Source of the DNA: Ktedonobacter sp. 13_1_20CM_4_53_11
GTDB lineage: Bacteria; Chloroflexota; Ktedonobacteria; Ktedonobacterales; Ktedonobacteraceae
NCBI GenBank assembly: GCA_001919995.1
Contig: MNIY01000041.1
Location: 1 to 13,736 of the forward strand
DNA: 13,736 bases
Reading direction: 5' to 3'
A program made the translations under genes and the position numbers. Every line of letters starts with the position of its first letter. The first letter of the stretch is position 1. This document shows positions 6,601 through 13,358 of this stretch, piece after piece. Below the pieces are notes generated by a model. It was not told the origin of the DNA and ran no database searches. It was given only the letters and a program-made list of their open reading frames with translations.

Positions 6601-9031
6601 TTTCCAATTCCATGAGTAGGCGATCCAGGACGAGCGCAGGACCCAGGCGGATCAGTGCAATGATAGATCGCTCAACGATAAATTTTTCCCTGTCGCTCAG
6701 GGGTGCAATCAAGTACTCTACTGCAGAGGGACACTGGGTACCGCCAAGGATATTGATGGCTGCAACCCTCAGGCGCGTGCTTCTGCCGGGAGCGGGTTGA
6801 CTTAGTTCACCAGCGTAGGCCACGGCGTCCGCACCAAAGTGGCTTAAAGCGCGGCTCAGACGTTTTACCTGATCCTCGTATGGTAGATCATCAGCTGCAT
6901 CGGATAAGTAAGAAAAGAGCAACTTGAGCACGATGGTCGTATCGAGTAGCACGAAAAATTCCTCGACGTCTTCGATGGGTAAGAGGAGTATCAATGAGCG
7001 GTAGATTTCCTCCGCTCCTTCCTCGTAACACTCGCGGACGAGATGTGCCAATTCCTCGCGTGCGGCCTGGTCATGCAAGACATGTGCCAGTGCTGCTGCC
7101 AGGCGCGGAGGCAAAGAGTTTTCTGGCTGGACAACAGCTTGTGGAGGTGACCAGGCAACGCCGAGGCATACCAGGCTCAATGCCAGGGCTTCTATCAAAA
7201 AAGGAGATTGATTGCTGATAGGACTTTGTGCATCACTTCCCTGAGCGCTTCCCAGGATGGCGAACTGCTCGGCTAACTGCATGGGCGTCTCTAAAAGGCC
7301 AGCATAGAGCGCAACTGGCACACTCCATGAGGCAGTATTGTCCAGCAATTCCCCGGGAATGGCGGCGAGCGGAAGGGAAGCACCTCCTCTACTATCACGC
7401 GTAGATGCCAGGAGATACTCGGCGGCAAAGTAGTCCGCGATCAATTCATGACGAAAACTGAGTATGCTCCCTGAACCAATCTCTAGCAATGCAGCCTTCT
7501 GTGCAAATTCGAGGAGTTGAGCCAGCGTTGTACGGTCGTATTCCTGCTCTGTGGGAGATGGACCTGGAGCCGGGTGATCTTTTAGCCATTCCAGTAGCCC
7601 GCCTGCACAGTGCTCGATGTAATCTTTCACTCCCATTTTTCGCTGTGCGGCAGGTAGTTGTATGCAATATATATCATTTGTCCAGCGAACGGTCCAGGCA
7701 AGGCGGCCCAGGAGCTGCAGCACATCACTTTGTGATGGGGCAGCTTTCTTCCATTCTGGCCGCCTCTGTTCGCGCTGGATTAACTGTGCCACATACTCCC
7801 GCAGTAGACGGCCGCGTGTATCGAGCTTTTTGCCACGCTCTATACCGATCTTGTCAATGATCTCCAGGAACGAGAAAAGCATAAGAGGGTTGCCGCAGAG
7901 ATAACGCAGACGGGTGGCCAGAAGCACCTGCATGATCTGCCCAGCAGTGTGTTGCCAGTGGTCGCCTTGAGCTTCAATATACTCTTCGACGAACTCGCGC
8001 ACCTGTTCGAGTTGCAGTGGGTAGATGATCGCCCAATTTAAATGGCCCTCGTTTACCAGTTGTTCCAGTTCTGGCAATCCCCTGTGATATCCTTCGCGGC
8101 ATGTTATGATGAAACGGTTTTGCGTCATAAGTAGCATCTCCGCCAGCTCTCTACCAACGGCGGCGCGGTACCGTTGATCGACTTCATCCAGACCATCACA
8201 GAGGAATAAGATGCGTCCTTGCTGTATCAGCTTGTTCAGATAGGGTCGAAGATGACGTGTGCCCTCAAGGTCTCCCTCGTAGATGAAATCAAGCAGGGTC
8301 ACTGGCTGTACCGATGCTTCGGAGATAGCGGCCTGATCGTCCGGGTGATTGTGCTCGGTAGAGAGGGCATGAGCCTCGTTATGCGACTTGATGAAGGCGC
8401 TATAGTTTTTCAGCGGGAGATATACAGGAATGCTATTTTGACCTCGCAGCAGAGCCTTGCGCTGCTGTAGGGCAAAGAAGCGGTATTGTTCTAATGTGAG
8501 CGTCTTCCCAGTTCCTGCTGCTCCCTCGAGCAGCAGGGATATCTCTTGCGGAAGTTCTACCAGGTCAAGCAGAGAAACGGTCTGCCCAAAACCTGGTAAC
8601 TGTGGATCAGGTGTATGCTCAAAGTAGGTCACCGGTGTCTTATACGTTTGAGCAAGGGAATCGAGCTGTGTATACGTTTTGCGATATGCTTCCTGCTCCT
8701 TTTGAACATCTCGTAGATACGCTCGGAGAGCGAGTGGCCGGGCCGCGAGAAAGGCTACAAGTGCTGCCGCGACCAGTTCAACGAAGGGGATCAGGAGTAG
8801 AAGAGGTAAATGCATGGGAAGGGCAACCAGTATTGAAAAGGTATCGGCCCTCTTGTCTCCAAGGATATTGATAGGGTTGAAAAACCAGATCATGGCTAGC
8901 TCAATAGCGGTAAGTAGTAGCGTAATAGCGATTCCTATAAAAATGCTACGGAAAAGGCGAGAAAAAACCATACGATAGGACAAATTTCTAGGTGAGTTGG
9001 CTGAAGATACGGGATGCTGTGTAGTTGCCAT
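3605..9031 (-). CDS. Giant membrane-anchored NACHT NTPase with HEAT repeats and C-terminal coiled coil
   Basis: A STAND-class signalling NTPase of 1808 residues. Two membrane helices (about 27-51 and 74-97) come first, followed by a charged linker. The NACHT core has Walker A GAAGTGKT (170-177), Walker B ending FLCDGLDEVD (276-285) and the sensor Thr-Cys-Arg at 310-312. The GNPL motif (380-383) and an F-R-H-E-L-I-A-D-Y-F-A-A block (526-537) mark the helical extension seen in NACHT/NLR proteins. About 746-1666 is an alpha-solenoid of roughly 20 degenerate HEAT repeats, with recurring Leu-Pro-x-Leu and Asp-Pro turns. Residues 1672-1808 are a heptad-rich coiled coil. I chose the first in-frame ATG (9031); an in-frame TTG at 9103 lacks support. 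No nuclease, TIR, protease or other effector domain is visible, so the membrane hairpin may be the effector or just an anchor. Transcribed alone, divergently from a GH3 gene. Role unknown; defence and envelope signalling are both possible. Confidence 0.92.
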   Translation of the reverse strand: MATTQHPVSSANSPRNLSYRMVFSRLFRSIFIGIAITLLLTAIELAMIWFFNPINILGDKRADTFSILVALPMHLPLLLLIPFVELVAAALVAFLAARPLALRAYLRDVQKEQEAYRKTYTQLDSLAQTYKTPVTYFEHTPDPQLPGFGQTVSLLDLVELPQEISLLLEGAAGTGKTLTLEQYRFFALQQRKALLRGQNSIPVYLPLKNYSAFIKSHNEAHALSTEHNHPDDQAAISEASVQPVTLLDFIYEGDLEGTRHLRPYLNKLIQQGRILFLCDGLDEVDQRYRAAVGRELAEMLLMTQNRFIITCREGYHRGLPELEQLVNEGHLNWAIIYPLQLEQVREFVEEYIEAQGDHWQHTAGQIMQVLLATRLRYLCGNPLMLFSFLEIIDKIGIERGKKLDTRGRLLREYVAQLIQREQRRPEWKKAAPSQSDVLQLLGRLAWTVRWTNDIYCIQLPAAQRKMGVKDYIEHCAGGLLEWLKDHPAPGPSPTEQEYDRTTLAQLLEFAQKAALLEIGSGSILSFRHELIADYFAAEYLLASTRDSRGGASLPLAAIPGELLDNTASWSVPVALYAGLLETPMQLAEQFAILGSAQGSDAQSPISNQSPFLIEALALSLVCLGVAWSPPQAVVQPENSLPPRLAAALAHVLHDQAAREELAHLVRECYEEGAEEIYRSLILLLPIEDVEEFFVLLDTTIVLKLLFSYLSDAADDLPYEDQVKRLSRALSHFGADAVAYAGELSQPAPGRSTRLRVAAINILGGTQCPSAVEYLIAPLSDREKFIVERSIIALIRLGPALVLDRLLMELENATPAHSTRLTHGAVLTILERFLYEQDARRRLTPPQYQRILEALITVLTSNYAVEQEIQQQARTILTRLVALQEAQKIEEQPTGKLPPPGNQAVIDGSQGKALPMLIHYLSSGDDVLAGNTVQTLQELGPTATPYLLDQLKQEPAEAVRLRILEVLKNVHDPDALPAIFRLVADPSPLVIQQLTNTLHSFGSESIPGLINLVLSDPNDTVAERAAQMLGGMRQEIVVPVSQATSPIVPGRTRLLVQVLEQTRDSRAMPALISLVKPSQDEPLLAIAVIRALSQFPKQQVVAPLLEMLESPQPQIYEEAIEALSSFGVVALDELITALDVQHETATTPRIRRAVLGMASFPGEQLLSMLPRCSDAQARQILTTFQLQGADAAQVLVEHLFDEDERIKNSVHRTLSAMQGQIIVPPLLEALNRPGWSDAIAKFLLNYPEVAMPPLVNLLGDPERSDAAASILPRFGPRVLTPLIIALDDPRIMVQEHAQHIIITLVRQNPATLSHVVRLFGMTLPLRAHEALLEVLTNDLVDISVPALLDGLEDAHLVNDVSEALARLARKPDWQRIVLNGLLESLRMEERRRGAETALIKVGGPVVRGVGELITDQDEMVARAAQHILQEIGAPALPFIWVAHGDTSNRARREAALNIFHNMPTEEIKDALVDLLTSDQPGDIAMAQALLLERIHDEETLPAANQEMIPALIQYVQIHEKERTSLRVMALLFLHGGDSVIRHLVQVLYDYPEHYEQLVHAFLFLGDEAIIALLNILNDPHAPMSLRAEAISMIGLLGASNDIYEYAQSVSKYGLSSNRTGVVNVERLTISLRALGSLLANGDWDVPTLQHLRQITPEGSPQSDLYNVLLGRRYEPEMQKLKNDLQNEREARKSEIMNLTSRIVHDQARIRELEDNLKLSQHEHGLRGNELYQATQERDALLRNLQQAEQETEAIRQSFAEVSQERERYRVNLEKSLQERQALQAEINQLEAYNTLLQQQINLLRGKTQA

Positions 9032-9078
9032 GCTGTTATGGCTGCCTTTCAGTGAATATGCAGTTCCATAGTAGCGAT

Positions 9079-9107
9079 AGTATATCCCACGCGACAAATA
9101 CAAACAA
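9079..9107 (-). promoter_or_regulatory. Probable sigma-70-type promoter of the NACHT gene
   Basis: On the minus strand a -10 TATACT (9079-9084) is preceded by exactly 17 bp and a -35 TTGTTT (9102-9107). The -10 matches five of six consensus positions and the -35 three. Transcription would start near 9072, giving a leader of about 40 nt before the ATG at 9031. The -35 is buried in a 16 bp palindrome. Confidence 0.5.
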
Positions 9108-9115
9108 GTGTTTGT
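9100..9115. promoter_or_regulatory. 16 bp palindrome over the -35 of the NACHT promoter (candidate operator)
   Basis: ACAAACA and TGTTTGT are perfect 7 bp arms separated by AG. The site covers the whole -35 hexamer of the probable NACHT promoter, the usual place for a dimeric repressor of the TetR or LacI type. A short hairpin is also possible but it lies upstream of the expected transcription start. No regulator gene is encoded beside it in this window. Confidence 0.45.
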
Positions 9116-9194
9116 TAGGATACTTGCATCCTTTTTTCGCGGGAGTTACAACCTGCTCTATATGCTGTTCTAAATGGTAGACTTTATTGATCAC

Positions 9195-9204
9195 TTGATA
9201 TCAA
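9195..9204. repeat. Perfect 10 bp palindrome upstream of the GH3 gene
   Basis: TTGATATCAA, with a second TTGAT 8 bp before it (9187-9191). It lies 39 bp before the GH3 start. TTGATA could be a -35 hexamer, but no good -10 sits 16-18 bp downstream, so no promoter is called. In the rest of the 211 bp divergent region I see only the NACHT promoter and its palindrome on the other side. Confidence 0.3.
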
Positions 9205-9242
9205 CAGTAAAATAGTTTCACTATCTGAAAGAGGCGTTTTGT

Positions 9243-10829
9243 ATGAAGCATCCTGGTCGCTGGTTCTTTGGAGAACATAAAAATAATGAGAATCGACCAG
9301 AACTAATGAAGACCATAAAATCGGCAAGCCTTACAGGCCGGAGCCCTAGAACTACCGTTCCTCTTCAAGGGCAAGCGGCTGAGCCTGAAGCACACAATAA
9401 CGAAGATCGCTCCTTTGAATCACTCGATACAGTGAAGACAAAGAGCCCGGAGGCGTACGGTTCTCATGGCCCTTTGGATGAAGTCAACACTCACAAATTA
9501 CCACAGCTATCTCCTCAGCCGGATGAATCTTTTGTGCCGGCCAGAACAAATCAAAAAGCGTTGATCTCTCGGGGAAGGGCCATAGTCCTCGCCTCATTTC
9601 TTCTTGTCGTGATTGTCAATGCGGTCAACCTGGGTTCGTCACAATTTATCGGTGCACAGGGATGGGCCTTTATTTTAAGTGGTGCATCTACTACAAGCAG
9701 CCATAATTTGCTGAAGGATGTTGCCAACCAATTTCGCCACACTCCTACAGCGGGAACTAGAACTCAAACGAAGCACAAGTTAACGCCAGCAGCCTATATT
9801 AATGCCATTCTGCAGAAAATGACATTGGACGAGAAACTTGGGCAGATGATGATCGTACAATTTTATGGCCCTGACTATGGACTTGACATAAGTAGCATGA
9901 TCAGCCAGTACAAAGTTGGCGCTGTGCTCATTTTTGCGGCGAATAACAATATTGTTTCCAGGCCACAGCTCAAGGGCCTCGTCCAGAAAATGCAGCAGAA
10001 CAGCACTGTCCCCATGGTGGTGGCGATTGACCAGGAAGGGGGAACGGTCGATCGCTTAATGAACCTGGATGGTTCACGACCGTCTGCGACTTCGATTGGC
10101 GCGACAGGCGATCCAGCGAAAGCGATGGCGGAAGGTATCCGGGACGCCAATGATCTGTCGTATTATGGTATCAATCTGAATCTTGCGCCAGTAGTAGATG
10201 TTACGAATGTCTATAACCCCCAATTATACCTGCGTACATTTGGGGACAATGCTGCGACGGTGATTAACATGGCGGGTGCATATCTTAAAGGCCTGCAACA
10301 GAGTGGCAAGGTAATGGGTACGCTAAAACACTTCCCAGGGTTGGGGGATGTCAGCGGTGATCCACATATCACTGTACCTAGCCTGTACCGCACGCAGAGC
10401 GCACTATCGGCGATTGACTGGGCGCCCTATCGCGCGCTGATCGCGCAAGGTAATGTCCAGGCAGTGATGGTGACGCACGAGATTGTCACAAAGATCGATA
10501 GTACGAAGCCTTCCTCGCTCTCCTACAAAATTGTGACAGGTATTCTGCGGAACCAGCTGGGATTTCATGGTGTGATTTTGACGGATAGCTTGACCATGGA
10601 AGGAATTATCGCTTATTATTCTGAGGGGCAGGCAGCGGCAATGGCGGTCGAGGCTGGTTCCGACTTACTGATGGGCGCCTCAACTCCAGGTGGTGTTGCT
10701 GATATGATCAATGGCATCAAACAAGCCATTAGCGCGGGGGATATTAGCCAGCAACGTATCGATGACTCCGTCCGGCGCATTTTGATGTTGAAGTACCAGA
10801 TGGGTTTGCTTCAGATACCAGGAGTATAA
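9243..10829 (+). CDS. Membrane-anchored glycoside hydrolase family 3 enzyme (NagZ-like beta-N-acetylhexosaminidase type)
   Basis: Probably removes N-acetylglucosamine or a related sugar from cell-wall or other glycans outside the membrane. The 528-residue product has a polar, low-complexity cytosolic tail (1-110), one membrane helix (about 112-130) and a GH3 TIM-barrel domain from about 180 to the end. DQEGG is at 263-267, KHFPG at 362-366, the Asp-Pro-His corresponding to the NagZ Asp-x-His catalytic dyad at 373-375, and the likely nucleophile Asp448 in ILTDSLTM. The usual KHFPGHG reads KHFPGLG here. Only the single-domain form is present, as in NagZ, without the C-terminal domain of BglX-type enzymes. 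The start ATG has GAGG 8 nt upstream. Substrate is inferred: other single-domain GH3 specificities are possible. It heads a plus-strand run with a small membrane protein and a flippase. Confidence 0.9.
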   Translation: MKHPGRWFFGEHKNNENRPELMKTIKSASLTGRSPRTTVPLQGQAAEPEAHNNEDRSFESLDTVKTKSPEAYGSHGPLDEVNTHKLPQLSPQPDESFVPARTNQKALISRGRAIVLASFLLVVIVNAVNLGSSQFIGAQGWAFILSGASTTSSHNLLKDVANQFRHTPTAGTRTQTKHKLTPAAYINAILQKMTLDEKLGQMMIVQFYGPDYGLDISSMISQYKVGAVLIFAANNNIVSRPQLKGLVQKMQQNSTVPMVVAIDQEGGTVDRLMNLDGSRPSATSIGATGDPAKAMAEGIRDANDLSYYGINLNLAPVVDVTNVYNPQLYLRTFGDNAATVINMAGAYLKGLQQSGKVMGTLKHFPGLGDVSGDPHITVPSLYRTQSALSAIDWAPYRALIAQGNVQAVMVTHEIVTKIDSTKPSSLSYKIVTGILRNQLGFHGVILTDSLTMEGIIAYYSEGQAAAMAVEAGSDLLMGASTPGGVADMINGIKQAISAGDISQQRIDDSVRRILMLKYQMGLLQIPGV

Positions 10830-10857
10830 CGACAGCTTTCATGGCCTCTACTATACA
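10829..10857 (+). promoter_or_regulatory. Weak candidate promoter between GH3 and the small membrane protein
   Basis: ACGACA, 17 bp, TATACA: four of six matches in each hexamer with ideal spacing, starting on the last base of the GH3 stop codon. The 80 bp gap otherwise holds only the next ribosome binding site. Read-through from the GH3 gene is equally plausible. Confidence 0.2.
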
Positions 10858-10894
10858 CTCGCACTCATCATCTACATGATATGGTACCTTTACG

Positions 10895-10903
10895 AGAGAG
10901 GGG
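10895..10903 (+). promoter_or_regulatory. Ribosome binding site favouring the second of two ATGs
   Basis: AGAGAGGGG directly abuts an ATG at 10904, leaving no spacer, but stands 6-8 nt before the in-frame ATG at 10910. The second ATG is therefore the likelier start of the small membrane protein. Confidence 0.55.
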
Positions 10904-10909
10904 ATGGAG

Positions 10910-11398
10910 ATGCTTCGTACAAGCACATCACAACCATCGCAGAACCAGGATCCAGAGCAAGGCCAGAATACAGCGCAATCAATGGCAAAGGAGCGACGAA
11001 GAACGATACTGGTCTTAGCTCTGGTTGTTATTGAAACACTATTGGTAATGTCAGCGTTGGTCCCAGCACAATTCTGGACGCGTTTCTTGCCAAATTCTAC
11101 CAGTGCCGCATTAGACGGCCCTTTTCCCCCTGTTGTCGCACCAATTATTACGTTTCTACTCTATATCTTTCCCACAGTGATAGGCTTTTTGTGCCCACGC
11201 TGGCAAAAGGCACTATTTTATGCTACACTGCCTGCCTGGTTTGGCCTGGGTGTATTCCTGGTTGCAGCCACATTTAAGATAGGGCCGTTCTATCTTGTCT
11301 CAGCAGATCATGTGGTAGCGAATGTGAGCTTGCTGGAACTCTTTGCCGCGCTCGGTGCTTTAGGATGGTTGGGGCGCTTTATTCTTAAATCGAAATAG
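10910..11398 (+). CDS. Small integral membrane protein of unknown function
   Basis: I do not recognise a family. The 162-residue product has a Gln/Ser-rich hydrophilic N-terminus (1-30) ending in a Lys-Glu-Arg-Arg-Arg cluster, then four hydrophobic helices at about 32-51, 75-95, 101-121 and 138-158. The Arg cluster and a C-terminal Lys-Ser-Lys put both ends inside by the positive-inside rule. No catalytic motif is visible. The first helix is followed by a loop of about 23 residues with Phe-Trp and Pro. It lies between a GH3 enzyme and a flippase, 14 bp from the latter, so it is probably co-expressed and may assist glycan export or modification. That role is inferred from position only. Confidence 0.8.
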   Translation: MLRTSTSQPSQNQDPEQGQNTAQSMAKERRRTILVLALVVIETLLVMSALVPAQFWTRFLPNSTSAALDGPFPPVVAPIITFLLYIFPTVIGFLCPRWQKALFYATLPAWFGLGVFLVAATFKIGPFYLVSADHVVANVSLLELFAALGALGWLGRFILKSK

Positions 11399-11412
11399 TT
11401 TGATGAGCAGCT

Positions 11413-13179
11413 ATGCGAAAACCTGCACTTCGACCGTTTCGTTTGATAAGCGTTAGTACTGGTACGCTTGACAACCCTGAGCCGCAGGAGGAAAATAGCG
11501 AGGTGAAAGATAATAAAAGGTCGAGTGGATTAGTAGAACCTGTCTCTACGAAAGCAGAGCAACAATTACCCGGCGATACGTTGCCGAAGGCGAATGCAGA
11601 GGAAGAAGCGCGCCACCTTCTGAAGCGTACTCCAGGGAGCTATCTGCTGAACCAGGTCTATGGCTTATGGGTGTTTAGCTCTTTATTTCTACTTACTGTT
11701 CTTGTCACCCGCAAGTTACCCGTTGCTGAATATGGCGTTTATGCCGTATCTCTGGCTGCTTTCAACACCATAGCTTATATCGTAGCCCTGGGATTGGAGG
11801 ATGCCACAACCACTTTTGTGCCGCGAGTTTTTGCCGAGCATGGAAAGGCGGCTGCGGCAGTTCTCATACGCCGTTTACTCGTTCTCCGGTTGGCTATCCT
11901 TGCCCTGTCCCTCACAGTAATGCTCCTTGCCCTACCTGCGCTGGCATCGCTCATTGTCGCCATACCTTACAGTGGCACGGCGGGAATAGCGGCCGGATTG
12001 CGTGATCCCGTCCTCTTGAGCCACATTACGCCCATTGCGGTCTATGTGCTTGGTAATGGCGTCAGTAGTCTGATTACCGCTGTTTGCGCTTCTTTGATGC
12101 GCATGCGCTTCGTATTCGTTGTCGGTGGTCTCACGCAGCTTGCTTTGTTGGTCTTAAGCTTTTTCGTCCTGCAACTCGGCTGGGGGACTAATGGTGTGCT
12201 CTGGCTTTTCGCCATTTGTTCACTGTTCAATGCAGCGGCCTTTCTGTTCTGGCTTACGCCGTTCCTTTTTGAACGGAAAAGGCCTCAAACATATGTGCAA
12301 GCGATGAAGCCTGTCGTGCAACTAGGCATTTCTGCCTGGTTAACCAACCTGGTGACCGGGGCATTACTCAAGCAGGTGTCCATCATCTTGCTTGGCGTCT
12401 ACTTAGTCTCAATAGTCCAGATAGGCTACTTTAATTTGTCCTTTCAACTGGCGCATGCCGCGAGTCTTCTGCTTGTGTCGGGCTTTGGTGGGGTTGGAGG
12501 AGCTGCGCTCGCAGCAGCCTTTGTAGGGCGCAACTATGATCGCCTGGCACGCTCATGGCAGGCTCTGATCAAAATAGAGACGCTGCTTGCGGCACCTGTG
12601 CTTGTGTTTTGTTTGTTTAATGCGCAAATCATTGCTCACGCGCTGTACGGTGCGAACTATGATGCTGTAGGTCCATTGCTGGCTATCTTTCTCTTCTTCA
12701 ATGTCCTGGTGCGTGTCCTCGGTACGGCGGACAATCAATATGCGTTGTATGTGGTTGGCAAGCCAAAGTTGGTTGTGCTGAGTCAGTGGCTAGGTCTTGT
12801 CGCGGTCGTGGTAGTCGGGGTGCTCTTGATTCCTCACTGGGGGCCAGCAGGTGCGCTTGTTGCCGACGGCCTGGCGCAGGTTTTGATTGGTGCTCTGCTC
12901 CTCGCTTTTCTCTGGCCTGTGTTGCCACGTAAATTTCCACTCTGGTTCACCATGAAATTTTTGTTGGGCTTGACGTTAGCAGCCTTACCCGGTATCCTCT
13001 GGCATCCGGCAAGTCGTTTACTCATCGGTGTGTCGGGTGTTATTTTCTTACTATTGTGTATTGGCTTTTTCATCATTATTAAGCCTCTTAGCGCTGAGGA
13101 TTTGGAGCTGATTGGGAGCTCGAATGCCAGTGCTCGCCTTGTCCCTTACTTAAGATGGTTTGTTCAGAGAAAGAAGTAA
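11413..13179 (+). CDS. Polysaccharide/lipid-linked oligosaccharide flippase (Wzx/MurJ-like, MOP superfamily)
   Basis: Likely moves lipid-linked sugar units across the cytoplasmic membrane. The 588-residue product has a hydrophilic, charged N-terminal tail (1-75), then about 14 hydrophobic helices from residue 79 to the C-terminus in the MOP-superfamily pattern. The first two helices flank the typical Arg-Lys-Leu-Pro-Val-Ala-Glu-Tyr-Gly-Val-Tyr turn, followed by a Gly-Leu-Glu-Asp-Ala and Phe-Val-Pro segment, as in O-antigen/polysaccharide flippases. The ATG at 11413 is 14 bp after the previous stop but has a poor ribosome binding site. An in-frame GTG at 11503 (30 residues shorter) has AGGAGG 11 nt upstream and could be the true or a second start; the loss would only trim the tail. 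No glycosyltransferase or polymerase is visible nearby, so the cargo is unknown. Confidence 0.9.
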   Translation: MRKPALRPFRLISVSTGTLDNPEPQEENSEVKDNKRSSGLVEPVSTKAEQQLPGDTLPKANAEEEARHLLKRTPGSYLLNQVYGLWVFSSLFLLTVLVTRKLPVAEYGVYAVSLAAFNTIAYIVALGLEDATTTFVPRVFAEHGKAAAAVLIRRLLVLRLAILALSLTVMLLALPALASLIVAIPYSGTAGIAAGLRDPVLLSHITPIAVYVLGNGVSSLITAVCASLMRMRFVFVVGGLTQLALLVLSFFVLQLGWGTNGVLWLFAICSLFNAAAFLFWLTPFLFERKRPQTYVQAMKPVVQLGISAWLTNLVTGALLKQVSIILLGVYLVSIVQIGYFNLSFQLAHAASLLLVSGFGGVGGAALAAAFVGRNYDRLARSWQALIKIETLLAAPVLVFCLFNAQIIAHALYGANYDAVGPLLAIFLFFNVLVRVLGTADNQYALYVVGKPKLVVLSQWLGLVAVVVVGVLLIPHWGPAGALVADGLAQVLIGALLLAFLWPVLPRKFPLWFTMKFLLGLTLAALPGILWHPASRLLIGVSGVIFLLLCIGFFIIIKPLSAEDLELIGSSNASARLVPYLRWFVQRKK

Positions 13180-13198
13180 GGGCTTTATACTCCCTTTT
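13178..13198 (+). terminator. Weak possible terminator after the flippase gene
   Basis: AAGGG and CCCTT form a 5 bp stem with a 9 nt loop, followed by only two further T bases. It begins inside the stop codon. The stem is short and the U-tract is poor, so this is a marginal call; it does fall at the end of the plus-strand run, before a new promoter. Confidence 0.2.
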
Positions 13199-13214
13199 CA
13201 GTGACTTCTTTGAG

Positions 13215-13243
13215 TCTCTTCCCGAAAAATTTTTCCATAGAGA
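13215..13243. repeat. Nested inverted repeat in the gap after the flippase
   Basis: Outer arms TCTCT (13215-13219) and AGAGA (13239-13243) enclose a perfect 12 bp AT-rich palindrome GAAAAATTTTTC (13224-13235). The T-run is inside the structure, not after it, so it is not an intrinsic terminator. It could be a protein-binding site or chance in AT-rich DNA. Besides this and the promoter listed separately, the 179 bp gap shows nothing. Confidence 0.25.
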
Positions 13244-13285
13244 TGACTTTGAGATATGTATTGCTGAAATTGAGAGGCAAAGTAC

Positions 13286-13314
13286 TTGTCTAGCAGCTTA
13301 AAAATTGGTATCAT
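13286..13314 (+). promoter_or_regulatory. Probable sigma-70-type promoter of the right-edge membrane protein
   Basis: TTGTCT, exactly 17 bp, TATCAT: four of six and five of six consensus matches. The expected start near 13321 leaves a leader of about 38 nt, which contains AAGGA before the ATG at 13359. This separates the last gene from the GH3-flippase run. Confidence 0.5.
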
Positions 13315-13358
13315 TAATGGCAAGAGTGTTTTGGCGAGTTTAAGGAAGCAGAGCATCC

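Noticed and set aside
7489..7860. A 123-codon open frame on the plus strand inside the NACHT gene
   Set aside because: Antisense shadow of the NACHT helical extension; no start signal or recognisable domain.
3605..9031. Transmembrane protein kinase or AAA-type helicase instead of NACHT
   Set aside because: There are no kinase or helicase motifs. The Gly-Leu-Asp-Glu Walker B, Thr-Cys-Arg sensor and GNPL motif fit NACHT.
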